64,000 nucleotides of DNA from Streptomyces cavernicola (GCF_029968035.1 NZ_JASCIQ010000006.1:62001-126000), one strand, 5' to 3'. Counted from the first letter of the stretch, positions 31,542 to 40,277 are shown. A program made the numbers and translations. The notes: generated by a model not told the origin, from the letters alone.

Positions 31542-32462
31542 GTGGAACTCAACCTCCACCGACTGTGGATCTTCATGCAGGTCGTGGAACACCAGGGCTT
31601 CTCCGCGGCGGCGCACCGCCTCTACATGAGCCAGCCCTCGGTCTCGAACCAGGTGCGCAGGCTCGAACAGTCCCTGAAGGTCACCCTCATCGACCGCTCC
31701 GGCTCCCGCGCCCGGCCCACCGCCGAGGGCGAGGTGCTCGCCGAGTACGGCAAACGCGTCTTCCTGCTCGCCGAGGAGGCGGTCGCGGCCGTGCAGCAGG
31801 TCAGCGGCCTCGCCTCGGGCCGGCTCCTGGTGGGCGGTTCGACGACGGTCGGCACGTATCTGCTGCCGCCGCTGCTCGCCCGCTACCAGGAGCAGCACCC
31901 CGGCATCGAGTGCGACGTGTTCGTCGGCAACAACGAGGCCGTACTGGAACGCCTCCTGGCCGGTGACATCGGCGTGGCCGTCGTCGCGGGCGTCCCGACC
32001 GCCTCCCAACTCCTCACGGAGACCGTCCTCGACGAGCGTCTCGTCCTCGTCGCGTCCCCCGCGCACCCCCTCGCCGGGCGCGCGGAGGTACACCCGCAGG
32101 ACCTCGCCGACTGCCGTTTCCTGCTCCGCGAACCGGGCTCGCAGACCCGGGTGCTGCAGGAACAGGCGCTCTCCGAATGGGAGTTGGACACCGCGTCGCG
32201 CGGCGCCGTGTGGGGGCCCGAGGCCGCGAAGCAGTGCGTGGCGGCGAACCTCGGCATCGCCCTGATCTCGGAGCACGCCATCGTCGACGACGTACGCGCG
32301 GGCACCCTCGTGGTCCTGCCGACGAGCCCGGCCCCCCGCCCCCGCCCCGTGAACCTGGTCCGCCGCCGCGACCGGCTCCTCTCCCCGGCCGAGCGCGCCT
32401 TCATCGACCTGCTCCGCTCGGCGGACCGCTGGCCCCGCGAACTCCCGCCGCAGGGTGCCTAG
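31542..32462 (+). CDS. LysR-family regulator of the phosphonate cluster
   Basis: A 306-residue LysR-type regulator. The winged helix-turn-helix is at residues 5-62 (LHRLWIFMQVVEHQGFSAAAHRLYMSQPSVSNQVRRLE region), followed by the usual linker helix and a periplasmic-binding-like effector domain starting GRLLVGGSTTVGTYLLPPLL. GTG at 31542 has GAGGGG five bases upstream. It diverges from phnA with a perfect T-N11-A palindrome between. It therefore probably activates the phnA-transporter-oxidoreductase operon in response to a phosphonate. The name phnR would fit, but the sequence alone does not show it. Its stop overlaps the convergent gene's stop by 4 bp. Confidence 0.88.
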   Translation: MELNLHRLWIFMQVVEHQGFSAAAHRLYMSQPSVSNQVRRLEQSLKVTLIDRSGSRARPTAEGEVLAEYGKRVFLLAEEAVAAVQQVSGLASGRLLVGGSTTVGTYLLPPLLARYQEQHPGIECDVFVGNNEAVLERLLAGDIGVAVVAGVPTASQLLTETVLDERLVLVASPAHPLAGRAEVHPQDLADCRFLLREPGSQTRVLQEQALSEWELDTASRGAVWGPEAAKQCVAANLGIALISEHAIVDDVRAGTLVVLPTSPAPRPRPVNLVRRRDRLLSPAERAFIDLLRSADRWPRELPPQGA

Positions 32463-32899
32463 TTCGGCCCATCCCGTACGACCCGCTTGGCCCCCAACAG
32501 CACCCGGTAGCGGGCCCGCCGGGCGAACTCCGCGCGCGTCCACACTGCGGGCCGCCCCGCCTCCGTGCACAGATGCAGCACGGCGTCGCCCCCGGCCCAC
32601 ACGCCCACATGGGCCCCGTACGGATCGTCGTCCCCGTTGAAGAGCACCAGGTCGAGCGGGCCCGGCGCCGGAACGTGCACGGTGGCGGCCGTGTCGTGCC
32701 ACAGCTCGCTCGACCGCAGCGGCGGCACGCCGATCCCGAAGTGCCCGAGCACGGCGTACGCGAACAGCTGGCAGTTGGCGCCGAACCGGAGCGCGGGCCG
32801 CGCGAGCACGTCCGCCGCGCCGGGAAACCGCGAGCCCTTGTACGGCACGGACCAGAACCGTTCAGGCAGCCGCGCGAGCAGCTCCGCCGCCCCGCTCAC
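32459..32899 (-). CDS. NlpC/P60-like papain-fold hydrolase, cytoplasmic
   Basis: A 146-residue protein with the layout of NlpC/P60 or related papain-fold enzymes: a Cys in GANCQLFAYAVLGHFG after a short helix, then PGPLDLVLFNGDDDPYGAHVGVWAGGDAVLHL with the catalytic-type His. No signal peptide or membrane helix is visible, which is unusual for a wall hydrolase. The GTG at 32899 overlaps the stop of the leucine-rich-repeat gene (GTGA), so the two are translated as a coupled pair. It may be an amidase or transglutaminase-like enzyme acting inside the cell or an effector with its partner; I cannot tell. Confidence 0.7.
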   Translation of the reverse strand: MSGAAELLARLPERFWSVPYKGSRFPGAADVLARPALRFGANCQLFAYAVLGHFGIGVPPLRSSELWHDTAATVHVPAPGPLDLVLFNGDDDPYGAHVGVWAGGDAVLHLCTEAGRPAVWTRAEFARRARYRVLLGAKRVVRDGPN

Positions 32900-33630
32900 C
32901 ACAGCACCACGCACCCCCGCGCGGCGAGCCGCGCCTCCACCGCGACCGGCACCTCCACCGGATTCCACCGCAGATCCAGCTTCTCCAGTACGGGCAACTC
33001 CTCGACCCAGTCCGGCAGTTCACGCACCTGGTTGCCGCGCAGGTCCAGCCGCCGCAGCAGCGGAAGCCCGCGCAGCGCCGCAGGCACAGCCGTGAACCGG
33101 TTCTCCCGCAGCTCGACCTCCCGCAACTCCCGCAGCCGCCGTACGGAGTCGGGCAGCGCGGTCAGCCGGTTGCCGCGCAGCCACAGCTCGCGCAGCGCGC
33201 CGAGTTCGCCCAGGGAGTCGGGCAGCTCGACGAGCCGGGCGTGCTGTGCGCGCAGCTCCACCAACTCCCGTAGCCCGCCCAGGGATTGGGGCAGCCGGTC
33301 CAGGGGGTTCTCGCCGACGTTGAGATACCGAAGCCGGTTCAGACGGCCCAACGCCTCGGGCAGCACGGCGAGTTGGTTGTCGTGCAGGTAGAGGAACCCG
33401 GTGAGCGCGGGCAGGTCGCCGATCGCCTCGGGCAGCTCGGTGAGGCGGTTGTGCCCGAGGTCGAGCAGACACAGCCGGGTCAGCCCGGCAAGGCGCGGGG
33501 AGACGGCGGTGAGCAGGTTGTCCGCGAGGATCAGCTCCTCCGCGTCCACCCGCCCCCACACGGACTCCGGCACACACGTGAGCCCCGCCCGCCAGTGATC
33601 GACCCGCACCCGACCCGTCCCGAACCCCAT
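32896..33630 (-). CDS. Leucine-rich-repeat protein
   Basis: A 244-residue protein made almost wholly of leucine-rich repeats, about nine units of 23 residues with consensus LPxLxxLxLxxNxLxxLPexl. Examples are LCLLDLGHNRLTELPEAIG, LRYLNVGENPLDRLPQSLG and LRELWLRGNRLTALPDSV. This is the bacterial subtype (as in Yersinia YopM-like and soil-bacterial LRR proteins), a curved scaffold for protein binding. There is no signal peptide or second domain. It is translationally coupled to the NlpC/P60-like gene, so it may recognise that protein or its target. The start ATG at 33630 opens with VRVDHWRAGLTCVPESVW. Confidence 0.82.
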   Translation of the reverse strand: MGFGTGRVRVDHWRAGLTCVPESVWGRVDAEELILADNLLTAVSPRLAGLTRLCLLDLGHNRLTELPEAIGDLPALTGFLYLHDNQLAVLPEALGRLNRLRYLNVGENPLDRLPQSLGGLRELVELRAQHARLVELPDSLGELGALRELWLRGNRLTALPDSVRRLRELREVELRENRFTAVPAALRGLPLLRRLDLRGNQVRELPDWVEELPVLEKLDLRWNPVEVPVAVEARLAARGCVVLW

Positions 33631-33686
33631 CCCGTACCCCCTCCGAGCCCACGACCACCGGTCACGGCGAAGCTAGCATCGGGCGC

Positions 33687-34304
33687 ATGTCCGCAGCGCA
33701 GCTCGTCCTCGATCTCGCCCTCACCGTCCGCCACGACGGCCGGGGCGGCGTCGCCGACGACCTCGAAGACGCCGAAGGCCTCACCGCCTGGGTCGCCGCG
33801 CACACCGCCGAGCTGGCCGAGGCCGCAGCCCTGCCCGACCCGCTCGCCCCGTTCACCGCCGACCCGGCCGCCCTCACCGCCGTACGCGACCTGCGCCGGG
33901 CCGTACGCACCCTCTTCGCCCGCGCCGTACGCCCCGCACCGCCCAGCCCCGCCGACGCCGAGCGGCTGCTCCCCGCCGACGAGGCCCTCGACCGGCTCGC
34001 CGCAGCCGCCGCCCGCGTCCCCGTCGCGCCCCGCCTCACCTGGCCGGAGCCCGGCCCAGCCGAGCTCACGTACCGGCCCGCCGCCCCGGCCCCGCCCGTC
34101 GACCTCCTCGTGTCCGGCCTCGCCCGCGCCGCCGCCGCGTTCCTCGCGAGCGACGACCGTGACCGGCTGCGCGCCTGCCACGCCCCGCGTTGCGTGCGCT
34201 ACTTCCTCAAGGAGCACCCGCGCCAGGAGTGGTGCAAACCCTCCTGCGGCAACCGCGCCCGAGTCGCCCGCCACCAGCGGCGCCACCGCGCCGACGCCCT
34301 CTGA
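33687..34304 (+). CDS. CGNR zinc-finger protein
   Basis: A 205-residue actinobacterial protein with an ABATE-like N-terminal region (LVLDLALTVRHDG, DLRRAVRTLFARAV) and a C-terminal CGNR zinc finger: CHAPRCVRYFLKEHPRQEWC then PSCGNRARVARHQRR. The four Cys should hold zinc and the basic tail may bind DNA; the family is thought to include stress-linked transcription regulators. TAGCAT (33674-33679) ends 7 nt before the ATG without a ribosome site, so the mRNA is probably leaderless. It diverges from the LRR gene. Confidence 0.87.
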   Translation: MSAAQLVLDLALTVRHDGRGGVADDLEDAEGLTAWVAAHTAELAEAAALPDPLAPFTADPAALTAVRDLRRAVRTLFARAVRPAPPSPADAERLLPADEALDRLAAAAARVPVAPRLTWPEPGPAELTYRPAAPAPPVDLLVSGLARAAAAFLASDDRDRLRACHAPRCVRYFLKEHPRQEWCKPSCGNRARVARHQRRHRADAL

Positions 34305-34312
34305 ACGCTGCC

Positions 34313-34492
34313 CTAGGCCCTGTCTTCAATCTCCCGCCTGCCCCGCGACGCCCGGCACGCACGCTCGCCGCGTTGCGGAAATGCCCTAGTAGCTCCGCTA
34401 CGAGACCATTCCCGCGCCTTGCGATCGCACGCACCGGACGCCGCGGGGCCCGCCCTTCGGGCGGACGACGGGAGATTGAAGACAGGGCCTAG
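34313..34492. mobile_element. MITE-like element with 24-bp terminal inverted repeats
   Basis: A 180-bp non-coding element bounded by perfect 24-bp inverted repeats: CTAGGCCCTGTCTTCAATCT plus CCCG at 34313-34336, and its inverse at 34469-34492. It shares the CTAGGCCCTGTC tip with the element at 11556-11785, but the rest of the sequence is unrelated. CTAG at each end may be the target duplication. The right end lies 9 bp before the next start codon and forms part of that gene's promoter. Confidence 0.75.
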
Positions 34493-34495
34493 CCT
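34490..34495 (+). promoter_or_regulatory. -10 box TAGCCT formed at the MITE edge
   Basis: TAGCCT starts on the last three bases of the MITE-like element and ends 6 nt before the ATG at 34502. This is the spacing of a leaderless Streptomyces promoter. The -35 region must lie inside the element. Confidence 0.5.
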
Positions 34496-34501
34496 GACCC
34501 C

Positions 34502-34954
34502 ATGCACGAGAACCCCGCGACAGAACCCCCAGGTCACGGCCCCGCCGAGCGCGACCTGACCCGCCTCCTCACCGGCCTGCGCCCCCACCTCGACCCGCAC
34601 ACATACGTGTACGCCACCGTCACCGGGCCGCCCCCGCCCCACCTCGACCCGGTCGTCACCGTCCGCGAGGACGAGGGCCGCACCCTCGTCGTACGGCAGG
34701 AGGAGGCCGACGCCGCCGGGCTCCCGTACGCGTACGTCGCCGGGTGGATCACGCTCCGCGTCCACTCGGCGCTCGAAGCGGTCGGCCTCACCGCCGCCGT
34801 CGCCGCGCTCCTCGCCGACGCGGGCCTCAGCTGCAACGTCGTCGCGGGCTTCCACCACGACCACCTGTTCGTGCCGTACGAGCGGGCCGAGGAGGCCGTC
34901 GCCCTCCTGGAGCGGCTGGCCGCCGACGCGGCCCAGGCCGCCCCGACCGGCTGA
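34502..34954 (+). CDS. ACT-domain-like protein, unknown function
   Basis: A 150-residue protein resembling stand-alone ACT-domain proteins of the DUF2000/ACT_7 kind: a strand YVYATVTG, GRTLVVRQEEADAAGLPYAYVAGWITLRVHS, then LTAAVAALLADAGLSCNVVAGFHHDHLFVPYERAEEAVALL. ACT modules bind small ligands, often amino acids. No catalytic motif is visible. It probably has a leaderless mRNA and no operon partner. The MITE-like element abuts its promoter, so its expression may depend on that insertion. Confidence 0.72.
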   Translation: MHENPATEPPGHGPAERDLTRLLTGLRPHLDPHTYVYATVTGPPPPHLDPVVTVREDEGRTLVVRQEEADAAGLPYAYVAGWITLRVHSALEAVGLTAAVAALLADAGLSCNVVAGFHHDHLFVPYERAEEAVALLERLAADAAQAAPTG

Positions 34955-35133
34955 ACTCGCCCCCGTACGGCTGGTGTTGGGCCCCGAACAGGAGGGCGGC
35001 GCATCGCCCTTCGGTGCGCGCCGCACCTTCCGCCCGCAAGGGGTCTGACCGGCGCGCATGCCGTCGGCGGCGGGGAGCGGGCCGACCGGGGCCCGGCGTC
35101 CGGCCGCGTCGAAAGCCACGTACCATGGGCGGC

Positions 35134-35634
35134 ATGTCCTTCCTCCGCCGCCGCAGCGCCCCCACCCCCGCCGGCCCGGACTTCGACGTCCTGGCCATGG
35201 ATCCGGGGGACTGGCCCGGCAACCTCGGCGCGGGCCTCCTGCCCGCCCCCGACGGCACCTGCCAGGGCGTGTTCCTGCGGTACGACCTGTTCGGCGGCCG
35301 CGGCCCCGCCATGGTCATCGGCAACCTCCCCGAGGGCTCCCCGGCCCGTGAGGTCGGCGAGAAGGACGTCCCGTTCGAGGTGGCGCAGCTGCTGCTCGCC
35401 CTGGAGAACGACGAGGAGATCGAGGTCGTCGAGACCGAGGACGTCCCCGTCATGCAGGGCGACAACCTGCTGATCGTGCGCCGCCTCAAGCTCTCCGAGA
35501 GCCGCATCTCCTGCGTCCAGTTCGACCGCAGCGACAACGTCCTGGTGACCATCGCCGCCTGGGACCGCCCCATCACGGACGACCTCTACGCCCTCCTGAA
35601 GCCGCTGCCCGCGGAGCTCTTCCAGCAGGGCTGA
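35134..35634 (+). CDS. Conserved hypothetical protein
   Basis: A 166-residue soluble protein. After a basic N-terminus (MSFLRRR) comes DFDVLAMDPGDWPGNLGAGLLPAPDGTCQGVFLRYDLFGG, and the C-terminal half alternates charged and hydrophobic strands (ENDEEIEVVETEDVPVMQGDN). I recognise no functional family, though the sequence looks like a conserved Streptomyces protein. TACCAT (35121-35126) ends 7 nt before the ATG at 35134, fitting a leaderless start; an ATG at 35125 is the alternative. It converges on the amidase gene across a strong terminator. Confidence 0.65.
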   Translation: MSFLRRRSAPTPAGPDFDVLAMDPGDWPGNLGAGLLPAPDGTCQGVFLRYDLFGGRGPAMVIGNLPEGSPAREVGEKDVPFEVAQLLLALENDEEIEVVETEDVPVMQGDNLLIVRRLKLSESRISCVQFDRSDNVLVTIAAWDRPITDDLYALLKPLPAELFQQG

Positions 35635-35661
35635 CCAGCCGAAACAGCCCCACACACATAC

Positions 35662-35703
35662 GCCGGGCCCGGATCTGCCCCCACACGCAGATCCGGGCCC
35701 GGC
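35662..35703. terminator. Bidirectional terminator, 17-bp stem
   Basis: GCCGGGCCCGGATCTGC (35662-35678) pairs perfectly with GCAGATCCGGGCCCGGC (35687-35703) around an 8-base loop. It lies between the convergent hypothetical gene and the amidase gene. Confidence 0.8.
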
Positions 35704-35722
35704 GAGCTGTCCGGCCGTACCT

Positions 35723-37708
35723 CTACGAACCCGACGGCACCACCTGCACGTCCGCCGCCCGCACGAACGCGACCCGGTGCCCGAACTGGATCTCGTAGTA
35801 CGTGTCCTTGCCGCGCACCACCTTGTGCGTGGACGTGTCGAACGTCGGCGAGTAGAAGTACTCGCCCGGCACCTTGCCGCCCACCGCGTACTTCTGGCCC
35901 TTCAGAAGCTTGTACGGCAGCGGCGACACCGGCTGCGGCTTGATGTCCGCGGGGTACGCCGAGCTCTCCGGGTACGCCCGGCCGTAGACCGGGATCTCCT
36001 CCGCGCCCGCCTTCGGTGTGACCGTCGCGCCCTCGGCGTCCACCGCGGTCGGCTGCGCCTTCGGGTTCTTGAACCAGGCCTTCTGCCCGAGATACCAGAT
36101 CGCCGTCCAGTCGCCCTCGCGGTCCGCGACCGCGTACTGCTGGCCGGTGGACACCCGCGAGCCCAGGTCGTTCACGCCGATCGTCGAGTCACCGCCGCCC
36201 GGCCGCAGGCCGATGTCCTTGACCAGCGGGGCGTCGTCGCTCGGCTCGGTGTGCAGCCGCACCGCGCTGGAACCGTGCGCCGGGCACTTCTCGCCTGCCT
36301 CCGTGCAGCCCGTGAACTCCGGCTTGTGCTCGCCGTATTGGGGCGCGACGGTCACCAGACCGCCGTCCGACCCGGCCGTGCGCTCGAAGGGCTTGCCCAT
36401 CAGCGTGAAGTAGTGCTGCCAGTCCCAGTACGGGCCCGGGTCCGTGTGCATGCCCGGGATCGTCGACGTCGTCGTGCCCGGCACCGTGTCGTGGCCGAGG
36501 ACGTGCTGCCGGTCCAGCGGGATGTCGTACCGCTTCGCGAGGTACTTCACCAGGCGGGCCGAGCTGCGGTACATCGCCTCCGTGTACCAGGCGTCCGGCT
36601 TGGTGAGGAAACCCTCGTGCTCCAGGCCGATCGACTGCGAGTTGATCGCCCAGTTGCCCGCGTGCCAGCCGACGTCCTTCAGCTTCAGGTGCTGCGCGAC
36701 ATGGCCGTCGGTGGAGCGCAGCGTGTACTGCCACGACACGTACTCCGGGTCCTGCACCAGCTTCAGAGCGGTGTCCCAGGTGCCCTCGGTGTCGTGCACC
36801 ACGATGTACCGGATCTTCTGGTCGTTCGGCCGGTCCGCCTTGTCGTGGTTGCCGTAGTCCTCCTCCCCGAACTCCTCGTATGGGGCCGGCACCCACTCGC
36901 AGGAGATCGTCTCCGGGCAGTCCGTCGCGGCGGCCGACGCGCGGCGAAGGCCCAGCTTCTCCATCCGGGCCGCATCCGGCTCGACACCCCTGGTCGCGGT
37001 GAGCCGGACCCGCTGGCCCGCGTCCGTGGTGCGCTCCTCGCCGTCGCGGATCACCGCGAACACCTCGTTCGCGTACGAGGCCGCGGAAGCCTGGTCGTCG
37101 GCGCCGGAGAACTTCGCGACCGCCGCATACCAGTCCGCCGGGTTCGCGCTGTCCGTGTCCGCGCCCGCCTCGCGCTGAGCCGCGGCGAGCAGGGCCGCAC
37201 CGCCGCGGACGTTCGCCGCCGGGTCGGTGCGCAACTCCTCGGCGCTGAGCCCGGTCAGCTCGGCGGCCCTCGGCAGGGTGCTGAGGCGCTCGGGCAGCTC
37301 GGCCGGGTCGGGCAGCTCCGCCTCGGGCGTGCGCGCGGGGCGGGCGGTGTCGCCGCGGGCGTCCTCCGTGCCGTGGCTGTGGTGCGGCGCCTCCTTGATC
37401 GCGGTGCGCGCATCCGTCAGGTGCATCGGGCCGTAGCCGCCGCTGACGCTGGGGGCGCCGGCGTGCCCGTCCCAGCGGGACTGCAGATAGGAGACGCCGA
37501 GCAGCACGCTCTGCGGCACCTGGTACTCGGCGGCCGCCGCGGCGAACGCGCTCTGCAGCCGCGCCGACGCGGCCCCCGGGGCGCTGCCGCTCCCGGAGGG
37601 CGCCGCGGCCAGGAGCGGCAGCAGCAGGGCGGCCGACGCGACCGCGCCCGAGGTCCTCGTCAGACGTCTGCGCACGGTCACATCTCTGGCATGGTCTGAC
37701 CTTCGCAA
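35723..37708 (-). CDS. Secreted N-acetylmuramoyl-L-alanine amidase (amidase_2) with lysozyme-like N-domain
   Basis: A 661-residue cell-wall enzyme if it starts at TTG 37708, where AGGAGG lies five bases upstream (GTG at 37681 is the alternative). A signal peptide ([24 protein letters not shown]) is followed by a lytic-transglycosylase-like region with [16 protein letters not shown] and GGYGPMHL. An amidase_2/PGRP domain lies at about residues 299-430: [33 protein letters not shown] and a metal site His-x-Asp in [14 protein letters not shown]-terminal SH3-like wall-binding part follows. In the first domain the usual catalytic Glu position (ES-W) is Gln, so that module may only bind glycan. Confidence 0.88.
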   Translation of the reverse strand: MRRSDHARDVTVRRRLTRTSGAVASAALLLPLLAAAPSGSGSAPGAASARLQSAFAAAAAEYQVPQSVLLGVSYLQSRWDGHAGAPSVSGGYGPMHLTDARTAIKEAPHHSHGTEDARGDTARPARTPEAELPDPAELPERLSTLPRAAELTGLSAEELRTDPAANVRGGAALLAAAQREAGADTDSANPADWYAAVAKFSGADDQASAASYANEVFAVIRDGEERTTDAGQRVRLTATRGVEPDAARMEKLGLRRASAAATDCPETISCEWVPAPYEEFGEEDYGNHDKADRPNDQKIRYIVVHDTEGTWDTALKLVQDPEYVSWQYTLRSTDGHVAQHLKLKDVGWHAGNWAINSQSIGLEHEGFLTKPDAWYTEAMYRSSARLVKYLAKRYDIPLDRQHVLGHDTVPGTTTSTIPGMHTDPGPYWDWQHYFTLMGKPFERTAGSDGGLVTVAPQYGEHKPEFTGCTEAGEKCPAHGSSAVRLHTEPSDDAPLVKDIGLRPGGGDSTIGVNDLGSRVSTGQQYAVADREGDWTAIWYLGQKAWFKNPKAQPTAVDAEGATVTPKAGAEEIPVYGRAYPESSAYPADIKPQPVSPLPYKLLKGQKYAVGGKVPGEYFYSPTFDTSTHKVVRGKDTYYEIQFGHRVAFVRAADVQVVPSGS

Positions 37709-38173
37709 GGCTGCCTCCTGGGGCGGTGGGGCGCTATGGGGGGTGCGGGGCCGAACGTGGGAGTCAGTGGTATCGGCTCTCCGACGATCCGTCAATCATG
37801 CCTACGGGACCGGGATTTCCCATGTCAGGACGGTTCCCGGCGGGTTTCTCCGGCGCACGTCGACCCGCCTGCGCCGCGTCAGTGGCCTGGACCTCTGAAG
37901 CCCCGCTGAACAGGAGCGACACGGACCGTGCCCGCCGGGCCCGCGCCGCCGGTGGCCGGGCGGACATCCGTGCCCGGTCCACCTGTTCGGGCGAAGTTCC
38001 GGGAGAAGGGCGGCCGCAGAGGCCTGAGCGGCCCTCCCGTACCGCCGAGTCCCGGCATCAACAGCGCGTAAAGACTGCCGAGAACCGGCAATGACGCGGC
38101 AGCGCCTCCCGTGGAAATCTCTAATCGTCCACGGGGGACAAGCGGGGGACGAGCGGGTGAGGAGGCGGTTGCG
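37709..38173. other. 465-bp gene-free divergent region
   Basis: The gap separates the amidase gene and the NfeD-like gene, which diverge. I see no credible reading frame. A G+C-rich imperfect hairpin (GGGCGGCCGC against GCGGCCCTCC) lies near 38010-38038. Promoters for both genes should be here but no clear -35/-10 pair stands out. Confidence 0.4.
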
Positions 38174-38680
38174 GTGACCTTGTTTCTAGGTCTCGGCATG
38201 GCGGGGGTCGTCCTCCTCGCCCTCTCCCTCGTCCTCGACGGACTGCTCGAAGGGCTCCTCGGCGGCGCCGTCGACGGACTCCTCGACGGCTGGCTCTCGC
38301 TGCCCGTCGTCGCCGGGTTCCTGTCCATGCTCGGCTTCGGCGGCGCCCTGACCCTCGGCACCACCGGCCTCGGGACCGTCGCCGCCACCGCCGTCGGCAC
38401 CGGCGCGGGACTCGTCACCGCGTACGGGGTGTGGCGGGCCAGCCGCGCCCTGCTCCGGGACTCCACCGAATCCCCGCGTGGCGACGACCTCGTAGGCAGT
38501 GCGGGACGCGTCGTCACGGCCATCCCGTCCGAGGGGTACGGCGAAGTGCTGCTCCAACTCGCGGGCCAGCCCGTCAAGTTGGCCGCGAAGTGCGCCGAGC
38601 CCGTCACGCGCGGCACCGAAGTCTGGGTGGAGCGGACCCTGTCGGCCACGTCGGTCGCGGTCCGCCCCGTAGAACGCTGA
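38174..38680 (+). CDS. NfeD-like membrane protein
   Basis: A 168-residue protein with hydrophobic segments (LFLGLGMAGVVLLALSLVLDG and a second cluster at about residues 40-85). It ends in a small beta-rich domain: GDDLVGSAGRVVTAIPSEGYGEVLLQLAGQPVKLAAK, then GTEVWVERTLSATSVAVRPVE. This is the short NfeD form, whose OB-like domain pairs with flotillin or SPFH proteins, and the next gene encodes one. GTG at 38174 has AGGAGG eight bases upstream. The pair probably organises membrane microdomains. Confidence 0.78.
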   Translation: MTLFLGLGMAGVVLLALSLVLDGLLEGLLGGAVDGLLDGWLSLPVVAGFLSMLGFGGALTLGTTGLGTVAATAVGTGAGLVTAYGVWRASRALLRDSTESPRGDDLVGSAGRVVTAIPSEGYGEVLLQLAGQPVKLAAKCAEPVTRGTEVWVERTLSATSVAVRPVER

Positions 38681-38783
38681 ACACCCGGGGCGCACGGCAC
38701 ACCGGGGGCCCGCGCGGCCCCCCGCCCCACCACACGTACATCTCGAAAGCGCCCGCAGCGGCGGGCACCAAGGGGGAACCCCG

Positions 38784-40220
38784 ATGAGCCCAGTAGCGCT
38801 CTCCGTCGCCGGAGTCGTCGTACTCCTCGTCCTGCTCGCTCTCGTCGTCGTCACCCGCTACAAGGTGGCCGGGCCCAGCGAGGCGTTCATCGTCACCGGG
38901 CGGCGCGGCAAGAAGTCCACCGACCCCGCGACGGGCCGGGTGGTCACCGACAACAGCGGTCAGAAGGTCGTCGTCGGCGGCGGCGTCTTCGTGGTGCCGT
39001 TCGTGCAGCAGAGGTTCACGCTCGACCTGTCCTCGCGGCACATCCCGATCGCCGTGCGCGGCGCCGTCACCCTGCGCGGTGTGAAGGCGAACCTCGAAGG
39101 CGTCGCCATCGTCAAGGTCGGCGGCACCGAGGACTCCATCCGCGCCGCCGCCCAGCGCTTCCTCATGCAGCAGGACGGCATCGTCGGCTTCACCCAGGAA
39201 GTGCTCTCCGGCGCGCTGCGCGCCATCGTCGGCCGGATGTCCGTGGAGGACATCATCCGCGACCGCGCCGCGTTCGCCGGGCAGGTCGCCGAGGAGGCCG
39301 AGGCCTCCCTGTCCGGACAGGGCCTCGTCCTCGACGCCTTCCAGATCCAGGACATCTCCACCGAGGGCTCCTACCTGGAGGACCTCGGCCGGCCCGAGGC
39401 CGCCCGCGCCAAGCAGGAGGCCGACATCGCCGAGGCCGTCGCCCGCCGCGCCGCCGAACAGGCCCGCCTGAAGGCCGCCGAGGAGATCGCCGTCGCCGAG
39501 CGGACCTTCGCCCTCAAGCAGGCCGAGATCCGCGCCGAGACCGACGAGGCCGCCGCCCGCGCCAACGCCGCCGGACCGCTCGCCGACGCCGCACGCCAGC
39601 AGGAGGTCCTCACCGAGCAGGAGAAGGTCGCCGAGCGCCAAGCCGCCCTGACCGACCGGGAGTTGGACACCAAGGTCCGCAAGCCTGCCGACGCCGCCCG
39701 CTACCAGGCCGAGCAGGAGGCCGAGGCCCGCCGGATCGCCCTGGTCAAGCAGGCCGAGGCGGACGCGCAGCGCTCCCGCCTCACCGGTGAGGGCGAGAAG
39801 CTGCACCGCGCCGCGCTCGCCGAGGCCGTACGCATCGAGGGCGAGGCCCAGGCCGCGGCCATCGGCGCGAAGGGCGCGGCCGAGGCGGAGGCCATGCAGA
39901 AGAAGGCCGACGCGTTCGCACAGTACGGCGACGCGGCCGTGCTGCAGATGCTGGTCGAGGTGCTGCCGCAGGTCGTCGCCAAGGCCGCCGAGCCGATGAG
40001 CGCCATCGACAAGATGACGGTGATCTCCACGGACGGCGCGAGCCAACTCCCGCGCACCGTCGCCGACAACGTCGCCCAGGGCGTCGAACTCATCGGCTCC
40101 ACCACGGGAGTCGACCTCGCAGCACTCCTGCAGAACATCACCGCGAGCAAGGCGAACAGCGCGAACAAGGCGAACGGCTCGGCCCCGGCCGACGGCAGGA
40201 TCGAGGTCGCCGGCGACTGA
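38784..40220 (+). CDS. Flotillin/SPFH-domain protein
   Basis: A 478-residue flotillin-like protein. One N-terminal transmembrane helix (SVAGVVVLLVLLALVVVTRY) is followed by an SPFH/Band-7 domain at about residues 30-200 (VGGGVFVVPFVQQRFTLDLSSRHIPI). A long Ala/Glu-rich coiled coil at about 200-370 has repeated KAEADAQR-like heptads, and a Gly/Ala C-terminal region starts AAIGAKGAAEAEAMQKKADAFAQYGDAAVLQM. It forms oligomeric scaffolds in ordered membrane domains. It lies about 100 bp after the NfeD-like gene, the standard bacterial pairing. Good start at ATG 38784 after AAGGGGGAACCCCG. Confidence 0.9.
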   Translation: MSPVALSVAGVVVLLVLLALVVVTRYKVAGPSEAFIVTGRRGKKSTDPATGRVVTDNSGQKVVVGGGVFVVPFVQQRFTLDLSSRHIPIAVRGAVTLRGVKANLEGVAIVKVGGTEDSIRAAAQRFLMQQDGIVGFTQEVLSGALRAIVGRMSVEDIIRDRAAFAGQVAEEAEASLSGQGLVLDAFQIQDISTEGSYLEDLGRPEAARAKQEADIAEAVARRAAEQARLKAAEEIAVAERTFALKQAEIRAETDEAAARANAAGPLADAARQQEVLTEQEKVAERQAALTDRELDTKVRKPADAARYQAEQEAEARRIALVKQAEADAQRSRLTGEGEKLHRAALAEAVRIEGEAQAAAIGAKGAAEAEAMQKKADAFAQYGDAAVLQMLVEVLPQVVAKAAEPMSAIDKMTVISTDGASQLPRTVADNVAQGVELIGSTTGVDLAALLQNITASKANSANKANGSAPADGRIEVAGD

Positions 40221-40277
40221 CCTTTTCGTACGGGGAAACGACTGACCTTTCGTACGGGAAAACGTCCTGGAAACACA

